DNA of 64,000 bases from UBA2421 sp002343075 (GCA_937982565.1 CALJLN010000025.1:1-64000); one strand, 5' to 3'; positions 15,661 to 25,313 are shown, counted from the stretch's first letter. The notes: generated by a model not told the origin, from the letters alone. Made by a program: numbers and translations.

Positions 15661-17127
15661 ATGACCTCCTCCCTTACAACTACCCACCCGGCCACCGAAG
15701 CGATCGACGCGCTTCGGCGCGCGCTCTCGCCCGACCGCGTGCTCACCGATCCTGCCGAGCTTCTCACGTACGAGTCCGACGGATTCACCATCGCCAAGGC
15801 ACGCCCTTCGGCCGTCGTCTTCCCACTCGACACCGACGAGGTGGCGCGCGTCGTCGCGATTCTCACACAGAACCGGTTGCCCATCATCCCGCGCGGCAGC
15901 GGCACGGGGCTGACCGGTGGGTGCGTCGCTTTCGCAGGCGGGGTCATCGTCTCCACCGCGCGGCTCAGCCGTGTCCTTAAGATCGATCTGCCCAATCGCG
16001 TCGTTCACACGCAGGCGGGTGTACGCAACGTCCAGCTCAGCGAAGCCGTTGCCGCGGTGCCCGGCGGATCGCTCTACCACTTCTCCCCCGACCCATCGAG
16101 CCAGCGCGCCAGCACCGTCGGCGGAAACGCCGCAACCAACGCCGGCGGGATTCATGTCCTCAAAGACTTCGTCACATCCAACCATGTCCTGGGCATCACC
16201 ATGGTCCTCGCCGACGGAAGTATCCTCCGTGCGGGCGCGACCGACGGCGCGTATGACTCGCCGTTCGACCTCCCCGGACTCATCTGCGGCAACGAAGGCA
16301 CCTTCGGAATCATCACCGAGCTCTGGCTCAGACTTGTACCCAAACCCACCAGCTTCCGAACCATCGTCGGACTCTTCTCCACCCAGGCCGATGCCTGCAC
16401 CGCCGTCAGCCAAACCATCGCCGCGGGGCATCTCCCAAGCGCGCTGGAAATGATGGATGGATCGATGGTCAGGATCATCGAAGACAGCTACAAGTTCGGC
16501 TTCCCCCCGCACACGGCGGCACTGTTGCTTTGCGACATCGACGGCATCGAAGAACTGCTCGATGGACAGATGAATGATCTCGTCACCATCTTCACCCGCA
16601 ACAATGCCTTCGAGGTAAAATGTAGCGCGCTCGCCGAAGATCGTGCAAAGCTGTGGAAAGCACGCAAAAGTGCCTTCGGCGCGATCGGGAAAATAAGCCC
16701 GAGCTATTGCACGCAGGATGCCTGCGTCCCCCGCAGCCGACTGCGCGAGGTGCTGCAGCGCATCGACGAGATCGGCCGGCGATATGGGCTGAGCATCAAC
16801 AATGTCTTCCACGCCGGCGACGGCAACGTGCACCCGATCTTCCTCTACAACGACCGCAACCCCGAGCAAACGCGCAACGTTATGCTCGCAGCAGAGGAAG
16901 TCCTCCGATACTGTATCGACATCGGCGGCACCCTCACCGGCGAGCACGGCGTGGGCGTGGAAAAGATCCACCTCATGCCCTACCTGTTCGACGGCGCCAC
17001 CATGCGACAATTCCAATCCATCAAGCGCGCGTTCGACCCCCACGAGCAACTCAACGCCGGCAAGTTGATGCCCAGTGATAGAATCAAAGTAAACCTGCTA
17101 AACCCTGGAAGACACGTCCCCCAGTAA
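15661..17127 (+). CDS. glcD: FAD-linked glycolate/D-lactate-type oxidase (GlcD-like)
   Basis: 488 residues. The FAD-binding PCMH domain carries IPRGSGTGLTGGCVAFAGGVIVS, RASTVGGNAATNAGGIHVLKDF and GNEGTFGIITELWL. The C-terminal FAD-oxidase_C domain carries NNVFHAGDGNVHPIFLYNDR and GTLTGEHGVGVEKI, with the His residues of the substrate/metal site. It should oxidise a 2-hydroxyacid such as glycolate or D-lactate, passing electrons to the membrane chain. No glcE or glcF follows; the gene is followed by repeat-rich non-coding DNA. The exact substrate cannot be told from sequence. Confidence 0.88.
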   Translation: MTSSLTTTHPATEAIDALRRALSPDRVLTDPAELLTYESDGFTIAKARPSAVVFPLDTDEVARVVAILTQNRLPIIPRGSGTGLTGGCVAFAGGVIVSTARLSRVLKIDLPNRVVHTQAGVRNVQLSEAVAAVPGGSLYHFSPDPSSQRASTVGGNAATNAGGIHVLKDFVTSNHVLGITMVLADGSILRAGATDGAYDSPFDLPGLICGNEGTFGIITELWLRLVPKPTSFRTIVGLFSTQADACTAVSQTIAAGHLPSALEMMDGSMVRIIEDSYKFGFPPHTAALLLCDIDGIEELLDGQMNDLVTIFTRNNAFEVKCSALAEDRAKLWKARKSAFGAIGKISPSYCTQDACVPRSRLREVLQRIDEIGRRYGLSINNVFHAGDGNVHPIFLYNDRNPEQTRNVMLAAEEVLRYCIDIGGTLTGEHGVGVEKIHLMPYLFDGATMRQFQSIKRAFDPHEQLNAGKLMPSDRIKVNLLNPGRHVPQ

Positions 17128-17153
17128 CCCCGACCACCCGTGCCAAGAGCGCG

Positions 17154-17433
17154 ATTGTTCCGCGCGGAACAATTCGCAGTGGGCAGTCGGCAGAGGGCAG
17201 TCTGCAGGCGGCAGTGGGCAGTGCGCAGAGGAGATGGCAAATTGTTCCGCGCGGAACAATCTTCCATCTCCCCCTCCTGGTACTCCGGGAGGGGGCTAGG
17301 GGGAGGGCAAGTCGGCGGCCATGTAACCGCGAGCAACCAGCAACCAGCAAGAAGCAACCAGCCAATTGTTCCGCGCAGAACAGTCACCTGCCCTCTGCCC
17401 ACTGCCCACTGCAATTGTTCCGCGCGGAACATT
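17154..17433. repeat. four copies of a parS-like 20-bp palindrome in low-complexity DNA
   Basis: ATTGTTCCGCGCGGAACAAT occurs at 17154-17173 and 17241-17260, with near-copies at 17365-17384 (one changed base in each of two positions) and 17414-17433 (right end changed). The core TGTTCCGCGCGGAACA differs from the general ParB-site pattern TGTTCCACGTGGAACA only at the two central flanking positions. The spacers are degenerate GGCAGTGGGCAGT-type and CAACCAGCAACCAG-type repeats without coding character. The wider stretch 17128-17574 holds no gene. Confidence 0.7.
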
Positions 17434-17574
17434 TTGCAACATGCTCTCTAAACCATTATCCCGAAACAACTTATAACCCATTTAAGTACTAACCAAACCC
17501 TAACATTCCGTTAAGAACTGCGACCCCCCGTCCCGCGGAGCCCGCCGTAGTTCACGCGTCGGCGACCCGCCGGG

Positions 17575-17832
17575 CCGCATGCCCGTAACACGGGTTTCCA
17601 ACCCGCCTCTTGCTCTCAGAATGTACATAAACAATCACATACGAGTCTCAACGTAGCCAACTGTGCTCCGGTCCTCGCCAAGCACGCGAACGACCGCATC
17701 AAAGTCCGCCCCGCTGCGAAAGCGCGACAGTCTCCCGCCGGTTCCAAACATGCTAGAATCCCCCGCGTGCCGATGTCGCGAGCCGGACGTGCTATAGGTC
17801 GGCGAGTAGAACAATCAACTAGCTGCGTCACT
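17575..17832. repeat. left copy of a long imperfect inverted repeat
   Basis: This stretch matches 21027-21402 in inverted orientation. The outer 79 bases (17575-17653) are about 94% identical to the reverse complement of 21324-21402, and the innermost 20 bases (17813-17832) equal the reverse complement of 21027-21046. The right copy carries roughly 120 extra bases. The two copies enclose the RHS fragments and the IS element. There is no intact gene inside. Confidence 0.7.
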
Positions 17833-17840
17833 GTATCCGT

Positions 17841-18000
17841 CCCCGCCGGATCCTGCTGCACCCACCGCCCCAGCAGCGTATCAAGATCGCGGTGGCGGAA
17901 GTGGACATGCCCCGTCGCGGCGTCCTGCCGCCCGCCCTGATGCCGGTTCGACATGACGTAGGTGTCCGGCCCGGCCGTGTCCCATACCGCCGTCAGCCGC
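17841..18000 (-). pseudogene. orphan RHS-core fragment
   Basis: About 53 codons on the minus strand (DTYVMSNRHQGGRQDAATGHV, then FRHRDLDTLLGRWVQQDPAG) nearly duplicate the RHS core end at 18858-19018. It has no start of its own and is cut off at both sides. It looks like a leftover of a partial duplication in the RHS locus, of the kind seen when C-terminal tips are exchanged. It is not expected to make a functional protein. Confidence 0.75.
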
Positions 18001-18140
18001 AAAGCAGTCAAGCTTAACCTGAGTTGACGACTGCGATCGCGCTGAAGATTGGAAGAAAGAGTCTGGCAATGGCACGGGACATTGAATTGATGCCTGCCGA
18101 GTCCAGGCAAAGCCAGTAGTCTCTGAGCAGCCATTCTGCG

Positions 18141-18356
18141 TCAGTCCGCGTCGTGCGGCCTTGTCTTTGTCAGGACGTCAAATCCTCGGTGCATTAAGTT
18201 TCGACGTCGTCGACTTACTACGACTGCCCAGCAAACATGGGCCACGCCAACCATGATCACGGGCGCGACCCCTAGCAGGTCTATATTAGACCCCAGACCC
18301 CAAGCCAGCGCCAGAAACCACGCGACCCACCATCCACTGAAACGACGCATGCACAC
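18141..18356 (-). CDS. small membrane protein downstream of the RHS gene
   Basis: 71 residues with two hydrophobic segments (WWVAWFLALAWGLGSNIDLLG and APVIMVGVAHVCWAVVVS) and a basic tail (RRRRNLMHRGF). It starts 33 bases after the end of the RHS fragment on the same strand, with GGAG-like spacing (AAGGAGTGTGCATGCG). By position it could be the partner of the RHS tip, for example an immunity protein, but there is no sequence evidence for that. Confidence 0.5.
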   Translation of the reverse strand: MCMRRFSGWWVAWFLALAWGLGSNIDLLGVAPVIMVGVAHVCWAVVVSRRRRNLMHRGFDVLTKTRPHDAD

Positions 18357-18389
18357 TCCTTGGTTTTCATAGGATACAGGCCGTGTCGT

Positions 18390-20005
18390 TCATCCATCTT
18401 TTGGTGCGGGCTGTGTTGTAGGGCTGTCCTCCGCAGGTGGCGCGTGTGGGCCTGTGATTGTGTCTGAGTTTCCACACTTCGACGGATTGAAAAGGATATA
18501 CCCGATCGCTCCGGATATATCGCTTCCGATTGCGGTGATAAGCGAGAGTCCTTTCTGGAACCCGAATTTGCACACTTGCTTTGTCACAAGATCGCCAGTG
18601 CCGGGTGGCAAGACATCGTAGTCCACAGGGGGCTGCGGTGATCCCGGCGGATTGTCACGATCATCGGGTCCAATCGTGGGACCCAAGGGAGGAGAGTTGT
18701 ACGGTCGATAGGGTGGTAACGGCATGCCGGAAGGATTCACCCATGTTGGGAGAGGCTTCGGCGGTTCCGGAACGTACACCCCCAAACCACTTGGATCTAG
18801 GGAGGAAGCGGGATTCGAGCGCACAAACTCAAACAAGCTGTTTGAGTCCACATACCCCGCCGGATCCTGCTGCACCCACCGCCCCAGCAGCGTATCAAGA
18901 TCGCGGTGGCGGAAGTGGAGATGCCCCGTCGCGGCGTCCTGCCGCCCGCCCTGATGGCGGTTCGACATGACGTAGGTGTCCGCCCCGGCAGTGCCCCAGA
19001 CGGAGGTGAGCCGCGTGCTCGTGCCATACGGATCGTAGACATATCGCTCGAGCACACCACCGCTGGTGTCGGTGATGCTGGTGACGTTCCAGTTGGCGTC
19101 CTGCTCGACGTAGATTCTGCCCGCCACCGTCGGCACGTTCATGGGCGCCGGGTCGATCAGCCCGCCGGTGCGTGTCGGCCCGGTGCGCGTCTCGGGTTGC
19201 ACGCCGGTTGGCAGCGGCACGCCCGCAGCGAACGCAAACCGCGGATCGTTCCGCAGGGCTTCCAGACGTTTTTCGAGTTCTTCGCCCGTTGGCGTCGGCC
19301 CTGCCGGTCGCTCGGCCCCGCCGCCGGCTTCGTTGATCTCGGTGTCGCGCAGCACCAGTGCGTCGATGTAAAGTGGACTCCAGACGTTCTGCACCTGCGT
19401 GAATTTGTCCAACGCCTGATTCGTGCTGTCTTCTTCGAGCACCTGCCAGCCGGTGGAGTAGTAGAGGTGCGTCCGCTGGTACGGCCCGCCGGCACCGTAC
19501 TCAATGCCATCGGATTGCGAAAACTCATGGATGCGGCGGCCGAGTGCGTCGTAGAGGAAGTAACGTCCGTTGGCCACGCCGACGGCGTAGAGCCGGTTCC
19601 ACGCGTCATAGGTGTTGCCGGAACCGGAACCGGTCTTCAGGTTGCCGTTGTTGTCGTACGTCAGTGAGCCGCCGCCGTTGGCGGTCACTTGGTTCTGGGC
19701 GTTGTGCGTGCGATTAACTGCGGTCCCGCCGTTGGTCTGCAGGCTCGACCAGTTGCCCAGGGCGTCAAGCGTCCACGCCTGCTGGCGTGTGGTCGTTGAC
19801 ACGGTGTCCGGTACGCCATCGCTGTTGGTGTCGGAAAGGGTTCCGCGGCGGAACTCGGTCAGCCGGTCAAAATCGTCATAGCCATTGCCGGCCCCATTTG
19901 AATGGTAAAGCTCGCTGAAGGCGCCGGCGCCGCTGTTGATGTTCTCCTTGAACAGACGGTTACTGCCCTTGTCGTAGCCGTACTTAAAGCTATCGAAGTC
20001 GGTGC
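18390..20005 (-). pseudogene. 5'-truncated RHS-repeat protein
   Basis: About 538 codons of an RHS/YD-repeat protein: YD repeats such as YGYDKGSNRLFKENI, LTYDNNGNLKTGSG and YDAWNRLYAVGVANGRYFLYDALGRRIHEF, a core end VQQDPAGYVDSNSLFEFVRSNPASSLDPSGLG, then a short Pro-rich tip ending in a hydrophobic stretch (LSLITAIGSDISGAIGYILF). The N-terminal signal peptide and most repeats are missing because the IS5-like element is inserted at 20005/20006. The open frame continues across the element only by chance. Such proteins are normally large secreted or wall-associated proteins with polymorphic toxin tips. Confidence 0.8.
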
Positions 20006-21026
20006 GGCTCTGTCTCGACCCCGTGAAAGTTCGGCGCTTGTGCGGTAGCGCTCTGTGCATGGTGAATGTAGAAGATACAGGATGATCTCCTGCAAATCGC
20101 CGCGGAAGGTGATGCGTCTGGCGTTTCTTCTGGCGCGGCGGGTGTTGCCAGCGTAGTCCTGCAAAGTCAGTCGCCACGACTTCACGCTGCCGCAGTTGTT
20201 CGCGTGTCTGGTGCTCCGCGAGCAGATGAAGCTCAGCTATCGGGGTGTCGAGGCACTTCTGGAAGACAGCGCCAGTTGGCGGCGGGAGATCGGCTTGGTT
20301 CGCACGCCGGATCACAATACACTCTGCCGCGCCTGGCACCTGATCCTCAACGGTCGCAACGTTGATAGGCTCATGAATCTGTTGACGCGATGGATGGCCA
20401 TCGACCGGACCTTGGGCAGGGTGCTGGCGGTTGATTCCAGCCTTTACGACACGCATCATCGCTCTCGTCATTACGAACAACGCTGCCGTCATCACAGCAG
20501 CAGTCTTGCAAAAACAGCCAATTTACGCAGGTCGCGGTCGGCAAAGCGTACGCCCAAGCTCGGCATCGGCGTCGATACCACCAGCCATTTCATTCTCTGT
20601 GCGCGTCCGCGAACCGGCATGGGCTCGGACTGTCGCGACTTCTGGCCGCTGGTCCGAGGCGCACGTAAGCGTGCTCGGATTCGCCTCGTCTTGGCCGATG
20701 CAGGTTACGATTCGGAATCCAATCATCGACTGGCGCGAAACAAACTTGGCATTCGGTCTCTGATCAAAACCGGTGCCGGACGACCCACCGACAAGCCACC
20801 CACCGGACACTTCCGCAGGATGATGCAGCGGCTCCTCGCCGGGTCGCAGAAAGACAAACCCTACGGCCAGCGTGCCCAGGTGGAAACGGTCAACAGCATG
20901 CTCAAACGCAACCTCGGCGACAGCCTCCGCGCCCGCTCCAATATCGCCCGCCGCAAGGAACACCTCTTGCGAGTGCTCGTTCACAACATCATGATTGTTC
21001 ACGAAATCAAGGGTCGAGACAGAGCC
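20006..21026 (+). mobile_element. IS5-like insertion sequence, about 1.02 kb
   Basis: GGCTCTGTCTCGACCC (20006-20021) and its perfect complement GGGTCGAGACAGAGCC (21011-21026) form 16-bp terminal inverted repeats around one DDE transposase gene. No clear target duplication is visible (TGC before, TGA after). The left end interrupts the RHS gene; the right end abuts the inverted repeat starting at 21027. Assignment to the IS5 superfamily rests on the transposase. Confidence 0.8.
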
Positions 21027-21029
21027 TGA
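20082..21029 (+). pseudogene. IS5-family DDE transposase with an internal amber codon
   Basis: From ATG 20082 the frame reads RKVMRLAFLLARRVLPA, then TAG at 20154-20156, then SCKVSRHDFTLPQLFACLVL and a full DDE domain. Related transposases have Tyr at this point (the LPxYS pattern), so TAG is probably a TAC/TAT mutation. Catalytic residues are visible: first Asp in VLAVDSSL, second Asp in LVLADAGYDSE, Glu in QVETVNSMLKRN. Re-initiation at TTG 20196 would give 277 residues without the N-terminus. The stop codon lies just outside the terminal repeat, using flanking bases. Confidence 0.75.
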
Positions 21030-21402
21030 CGCAGCTAGTTGATTGTCGCACGTCATGTCTTACTCACCTTCATATCGGCTTTCCTCGGCCGGCCTTCGTC
21101 GCGGGTTGTGTGATCGGAGAGGATAGGGGGTCACTACTGACTTCATTCATTACTCGCCTCCTCCTACTCGCCGACCTATGGCACGTCCGGCTCGCGACAT
21201 CGGCACGCGGGAGATTTTAGCATGTTTGGAACCGACGGGAGACTGACGCACTTTCACAGCGGGGCGGACTTTGACGCGTTCGTTCGCATGCTTGGGGAGG
21301 GCTAAAGCACTGCTGGCCGCTTTAAGACTCGTATGTGATTGTTTATGTATATTCTGGGAGCAAGAGACGGGTTGGAAACCCGTGCTACGGGCGTGCGGCT
21401 AT
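21027..21402. repeat. right copy of the long imperfect inverted repeat
   Basis: Inverted counterpart of 17575-17832, including the GGGTTGGAAACCCGTGCTACGGGC motif near its outer end. Both copies carry remnants of the same degenerate sequence (ACGCTTTCGCAGCGGGGCGGACTTT-like). The 21047-21411 stretch otherwise holds no gene. Confidence 0.7.
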
Positions 21403-21411
21403 AATGATGCC

Positions 21412-21876
21412 ATGCCGCTTTGGGAAGACATTAAGAACCTGTGGAAACTGGGCGCGGCGCTGCTCCGGCCGTCGTCCTATGCGCCTGTTGCACCGCCTGT
21501 TTCGCAGAGCGATTCTGAGAGTGCAGCCGTCAGGCAGGCGGAGGCAGAGCAGGCAGCGTTTCTCGATCGGTGGAGCATGGCTGCGGTGGAGCATCAGCGG
21601 GAGGGGACGCTTGAACGGCTCGAATCCGATCTTTTGGCAGCCTACCCCGGCCAGAATGCCTTTTCGATGCGATGGAAGATGATCTCACTCTTTGAGCGGT
21701 TGGCGGAGGAGTTTGACCGCCGGGGCGATCGACCGGCCGCGGGGCATTTTGCCCGAAAGGCACTGGCACTTTATGAAGATGATCGAATTGACGAATCCGC
21801 CGGTGCCGGCGGCGCAGCGGCGCTGGCCCGGATGCGCGATGCCGAAGCGCGGCTCAGGCGATTTCTGTTCGCATGA
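21412..21876 (+). CDS. hypothetical helical protein
   Basis: 154 residues. It is mainly helical and charged: ESAAVRQAEAEQAAFLDRWSMAAVEHQREGTLERLESDLLAAYPGQNAF, FERLAEEFDRRGDRPAAGHFARKALALYEDD, and a C-terminal AALARMRDAEARLRRFLF. The middle segment resembles one TPR-type helical pair. No signal peptide. ATG 21412 was chosen because upstream sequence belongs to the inverted repeat. Function unknown. Confidence 0.6.
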   Translation: MPLWEDIKNLWKLGAALLRPSSYAPVAPPVSQSDSESAAVRQAEAEQAAFLDRWSMAAVEHQREGTLERLESDLLAAYPGQNAFSMRWKMISLFERLAEEFDRRGDRPAAGHFARKALALYEDDRIDESAGAGGAAALARMRDAEARLRRFLFA

Positions 21877-22057
21877 TTCCGCGCATTCTGCGAGCAAAGC
21901 GCGGAAAGTCAGTCCCCGGCGGCCTTGGTCTTGAGCATAAGCGTGTGCGATTTTGAGACGCGCCGGCCTCATTCTTCGCGCCAGTTTCGGGATGGGCGGA
22001 ACCTATATCCTGCCCGCGCTCAAGGCTGTGTGGAATGGTCGGCTGTCGGGGAGGGTT

Positions 22058-23332
22058 TCACTTGACAGTGATGATGCTTCCCCCGGCCCCGGAGGCGCTG
22101 CTGGCGGTGGGGTAGAAGGTGATTCCCTCGGGGTTGCCGAACATTTCGCTGATCTGCGAGGTGTTCATCGCGGCGTCGTAGATCCCAACGTGCAGGATTT
22201 CGCCGATATAGGGCCGATCGTTGGTATCCTCATTGCCGTAGACGAGCTTGTAAGTGCGATTCCAACCGGCAATGTTCCCCGTGACACCTGTCGAGACCAT
22301 GGTTCCCACCCCGCTGACGCCAGTACTGTTGAGCCGCGTATAGAGCTTTAATGTGCTTCCGTCGAAGGTAGCACAAAAGTCGTAGTGGACGCTTGTACCG
22401 CCGGTCATAAAGGTGGCCGACTGAAGCGATGTTGAGCCGGTCGATGTGGTCATTAAGAATTCCAGCTTGCCCGCCTGCTGGCGTACGGTGAAGTTTCGCG
22501 TGGATGCGTTGGCGGCGATGGAGACAATGCTTGCGTTGGTCTGCGTGAAGTTTGTGGGGCGGATGCGGCCAAAGACGGTGAAATTGTTGGTGCTGGCCAG
22601 GTTGTCGGTGACGTTGGTCGCGCCGCTGCTGGTAACGGCCTTGGTGGCAGAATTGAATCGAAGCCCCCCGCCGGTCCATGATGTCTTGGAAGAGTCGGCT
22701 ACAAATGCCGACTGCACAGCCGGGTTGGGCGCATCGTCGGCGCAAGTGCTTCCTGATGATTCGTTAAAGCGGTGAAGCGCGCTAGGCGGCATGCCGGTTG
22801 GCCCGCCCGTGGCGATGACAGTTGAGAGGATGTTAGTGCTGTTGGGGCTTAGCACATTGGCGAATAGGGTCTTGATGCCCGTATTGCGAGAACTGTGAAG
22901 CCTGCCCGAGATGCGAACGGCGTTGATCTTGGTGCCGTCGGCCATCGTCCACGTCCCACCGGAGAGCACGGCGGGAGCAAAAGCCCGCGTGTTCACATTC
23001 CAGCGGCCGAGTTCCACATCGGACGAGAGCAGCGCGAGGGGCGCGCCATTGACGGAATTCTGCGCCGCGGCGCTGATCGCACGGGTGATTGCAGTGCCGT
23101 CCAGGGCGCCGCGAGCCGCGTGACGGGCCGCCGAATCGACCGCGGTTTGCAATTGCGTCTTTGCCACCTGGATCACCCCGAGGTCGACCGCGAGCGAGAC
23201 AAACATCAGCAGCAGCGGCAGGGTAAACGTCATCCAGAGCAACACGGCACCAACGCGCAGGCGTGCACGCCCGAACACCCTTGCAGGGTTCGCTCGGTGC
23301 GCATGGAAGTGTGGGTAGGCGGCATTTGGCAT
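22058..23332 (-). CDS. TadE/TadG-like pseudopilin fused to a LamG-type domain
   Basis: 424 residues. Residues 28-75 (GAVLLWMTFTLPLLLMFVSLAVDLGVIQVAKTQLQTAVDSAARHAARGAL) are the typical anchor and DxxxxxxAxxxLQxxxDxAA motif of TadE/TadG Flp-pilus proteins. Residues about 190-405 have the beta-sandwich pattern of a concanavalin/LamG_3 domain (NNFTVFGRIRPTNF, YKLVYGNEDTNDRPYIGEILHVGIYDAAMNTSQI). It is probably surface-exposed and bound to the envelope. No Tad secretion genes are nearby, so it would depend on a system encoded elsewhere. Confidence 0.75.
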   Translation of the reverse strand: MPNAAYPHFHAHRANPARVFGRARLRVGAVLLWMTFTLPLLLMFVSLAVDLGVIQVAKTQLQTAVDSAARHAARGALDGTAITRAISAAAQNSVNGAPLALLSSDVELGRWNVNTRAFAPAVLSGGTWTMADGTKINAVRISGRLHSSRNTGIKTLFANVLSPNSTNILSTVIATGGPTGMPPSALHRFNESSGSTCADDAPNPAVQSAFVADSSKTSWTGGGLRFNSATKAVTSSGATNVTDNLASTNNFTVFGRIRPTNFTQTNASIVSIAANASTRNFTVRQQAGKLEFLMTTSTGSTSLQSATFMTGGTSVHYDFCATFDGSTLKLYTRLNSTGVSGVGTMVSTGVTGNIAGWNRTYKLVYGNEDTNDRPYIGEILHVGIYDAAMNTSQISEMFGNPEGITFYPTASSASGAGGSIITVK

Positions 23333-23479
23333 GACTCTGTTTCATCGGACGCTGACAAATGAGGCTGAACTTACGTTGCGTCCGGAGAAAGTGGGATGCC
23401 CGATGGTTATCGGGCGCTGAAGGGTGTGCCGATCTAACCAATGCCCGCAGACCGCTCGCCGACAGGCTGATCGGCATGC

Positions 23480-25078
23480 TCAGCGCGCTACTGCTGCTTG
23501 GTAGAACTCGCGAACATCTTTGGTTAGCTGCACGCGCACCGCGTCGACGTGGTACATCATGTGCCCGCCGGGGTAATAGGTTTGTGTGATGTTTTTGCGA
23601 AGTTCTGGGCTGAGATCGAGTTGGTTGACGGTGTAATCGCTGGCAAAATAGGGCGTGGCGAAATCGAACATGCCCTCGGCGATCAATACTTTCATATGCG
23701 GATATCGGATCATGGCGCTGCGCATTTCGTCGGCGACGTTGAGGTAGCCGTTGCCCGCGGGGCCGTAGTCCCATGGCTGCACCCGGCCGGTGAGAATTTC
23801 GTAGGGTAGATCGCTTTCAAACTTCAGCTCGCGGCGGAGATAATCGTTGATTGTGCTTGAATATGGGCCGTTGTAGGCCGAATAGCTGGGATCAAACCCC
23901 GGGCTGGCCGTGAGCGGCGCGGGGTCGAAGCCGGTCATGCGGCCGTCGAAACGTCCAATCACTTTTCGATCATCCTGCAGAATCTTCTTCTGAAACAACG
24001 ACGGCGAGATACGCAGGTTGCTCGCTTCGATGAGCGCCGCGGGTAAACCGGTGTAGCGCGCCAGCTTGGCAACCAGCGCGTCGCGGTCTTCCCGGGAAAG
24101 CGTTGTGCCTTTTAGAATGGCGGTTTGATATTCCTCGATCGCAAAGGCTTCGACCTCTTTCAGCGTCTTCGGCAGGTCGGCGGTGAGTTCGGGGGCGAGC
24201 TTGTTGTGAAAGGCCGCGACGTAGGTGTACGTCGGCAGATAAAGCACATAGGGCAGATCGTTGTTATCGCTGGGCCGGAGCGTGGCGAAATTGAGGACGG
24301 TCGAAATGAGGACGATGCCGTTGAGGTTGACGCCATACCGGTCGGCGAGCACTTCGCTCAGCTTGGCGGCGCGGGTGGTGCCGTAGCTTTCGCCAGCGAG
24401 AAACTTCGGGCTGGTCCAGCGGTGGTATCGGGTGAGGTAAAGGCGAATAAAGTCGCTCACGCTCGCGGCATCCTGCTCGACGCCCCAGAACTGTTTGCCG
24501 TCTTCCCCGGTAGCGGGGCGCGAGTAGCCGGTGCCGACGGGATCGATGAGTACGACATCGGTGAACGCCAGCCATGTGTCGTGATTATCAACCAGACGAT
24601 AAGGCGGCGCGCCGGGTATGCCGTCGGCGGGGAAATCGATGCGTTTGGGGCCGACGATGCCCAGATGCAGCCACACACTCGAAGCGCCTGGCCCGCCGTT
24701 GAATACGAAGGTAATCGGCCGCTGGCTCGCCTCAGGCTCACCGCCGGGCTGATCCGGCGCGGCGGCGGTGTCAGGGGACATGATGTACGCGGTGAAGAAG
24801 AAGTTGGCCTTCTGTTTGCCCGACTCATCTTTCATGGCGATGGTGCCAGTGGTAGCGGTGTACTTCAGCGGTTGGCCGGCAACAGCAAGCGTGATCGTAT
24901 GTTCGGTGACCGAAAGCTTGTCATCCGTCGGCTGCGATGCGGGCGACTTCTTGGCCGTCGCCTCGACAGCGGGCACACCAGCACCCCCCGCGGGGCCGGA
25001 AGCCTCCTGCGCAAGCCCGGCGGACCCGAAAACCAGTGCGGTGAGCGTGAAAACAATTGTTCGAAGCACGATGCTCAT
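23480..25078 (-). CDS. secreted serine carboxypeptidase (peptidase family S10)
   Basis: 532 residues from the ATG at 25078, which has GAGGA about 9 bases upstream. Signal peptide (IVLRTIVFTLTALVFGSAGLAQ), then a Ser/Ala/Pro linker and the S10 alpha/beta-hydrolase fold: TFVFNGGPGASSVWLHLGIVGPKR, the nucleophile in LAGESYGTTR, the Asp region around EGMFDFATPY and the His in YYPGGHMMY. S10 enzymes remove C-terminal residues at acidic pH. It is transcribed divergently from rplM and is probably periplasmic or extracellular. Confidence 0.88.
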   Translation of the reverse strand: MSIVLRTIVFTLTALVFGSAGLAQEASGPAGGAGVPAVEATAKKSPASQPTDDKLSVTEHTITLAVAGQPLKYTATTGTIAMKDESGKQKANFFFTAYIMSPDTAAAPDQPGGEPEASQRPITFVFNGGPGASSVWLHLGIVGPKRIDFPADGIPGAPPYRLVDNHDTWLAFTDVVLIDPVGTGYSRPATGEDGKQFWGVEQDAASVSDFIRLYLTRYHRWTSPKFLAGESYGTTRAAKLSEVLADRYGVNLNGIVLISTVLNFATLRPSDNNDLPYVLYLPTYTYVAAFHNKLAPELTADLPKTLKEVEAFAIEEYQTAILKGTTLSREDRDALVAKLARYTGLPAALIEASNLRISPSLFQKKILQDDRKVIGRFDGRMTGFDPAPLTASPGFDPSYSAYNGPYSSTINDYLRRELKFESDLPYEILTGRVQPWDYGPAGNGYLNVADEMRSAMIRYPHMKVLIAEGMFDFATPYFASDYTVNQLDLSPELRKNITQTYYPGGHMMYHVDAVRVQLTKDVREFYQAAVAR

Positions 25079-25206
25079 GCTGAATTCCTCACAGGTATGC
25101 GTGGTTCTCACTTGTAACCGCATCACCGGTGCCGACAATTGTTGCACCCGGCTTGGCAACAGGCTCACCGGTGCTCAACCGCCCCGCTGCTGTTTCTTGC
25201 CAATCC

Positions 25207-25234
25207 TTGACTTTCCGCCCATATCCGGTAGATT
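25207..25234 (+). promoter_or_regulatory. promoter of the rplM-rpsI operon
   Basis: TTGACT (25207-25212) and TAGATT (25229-25234) with a 16-base spacer lie 79 bases upstream of rplM. It is a good match to the general sigma-70 consensus and placed as expected for a ribosomal-protein operon. Confidence 0.6.
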
Positions 25235-25313
25235 CTTGCCCCCTCGCAGCCCGGGTAAGCCGCGCGCCGGGGGTATGCCTTTGGTTACTTAACTGCCTTG
25301 TAGGAATGCACTT

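Noticed and set aside
15298..17049. 583-codon open frame on the minus strand over glcD
   Set aside because: It is the antisense shadow of a well-conserved GlcD protein in GC-rich DNA, with no family resemblance of its own.
17128..17500. Overlapping frames of 60-150 codons after glcD
   Set aside because: They only translate the palindromes and degenerate GGCAGT/CAACCAG repeats.
20006..20495. N-terminal 160 residues of the long RHS frame
   Set aside because: They are antisense to the IS transposase; the true RHS remnant stops at the left terminal repeat.
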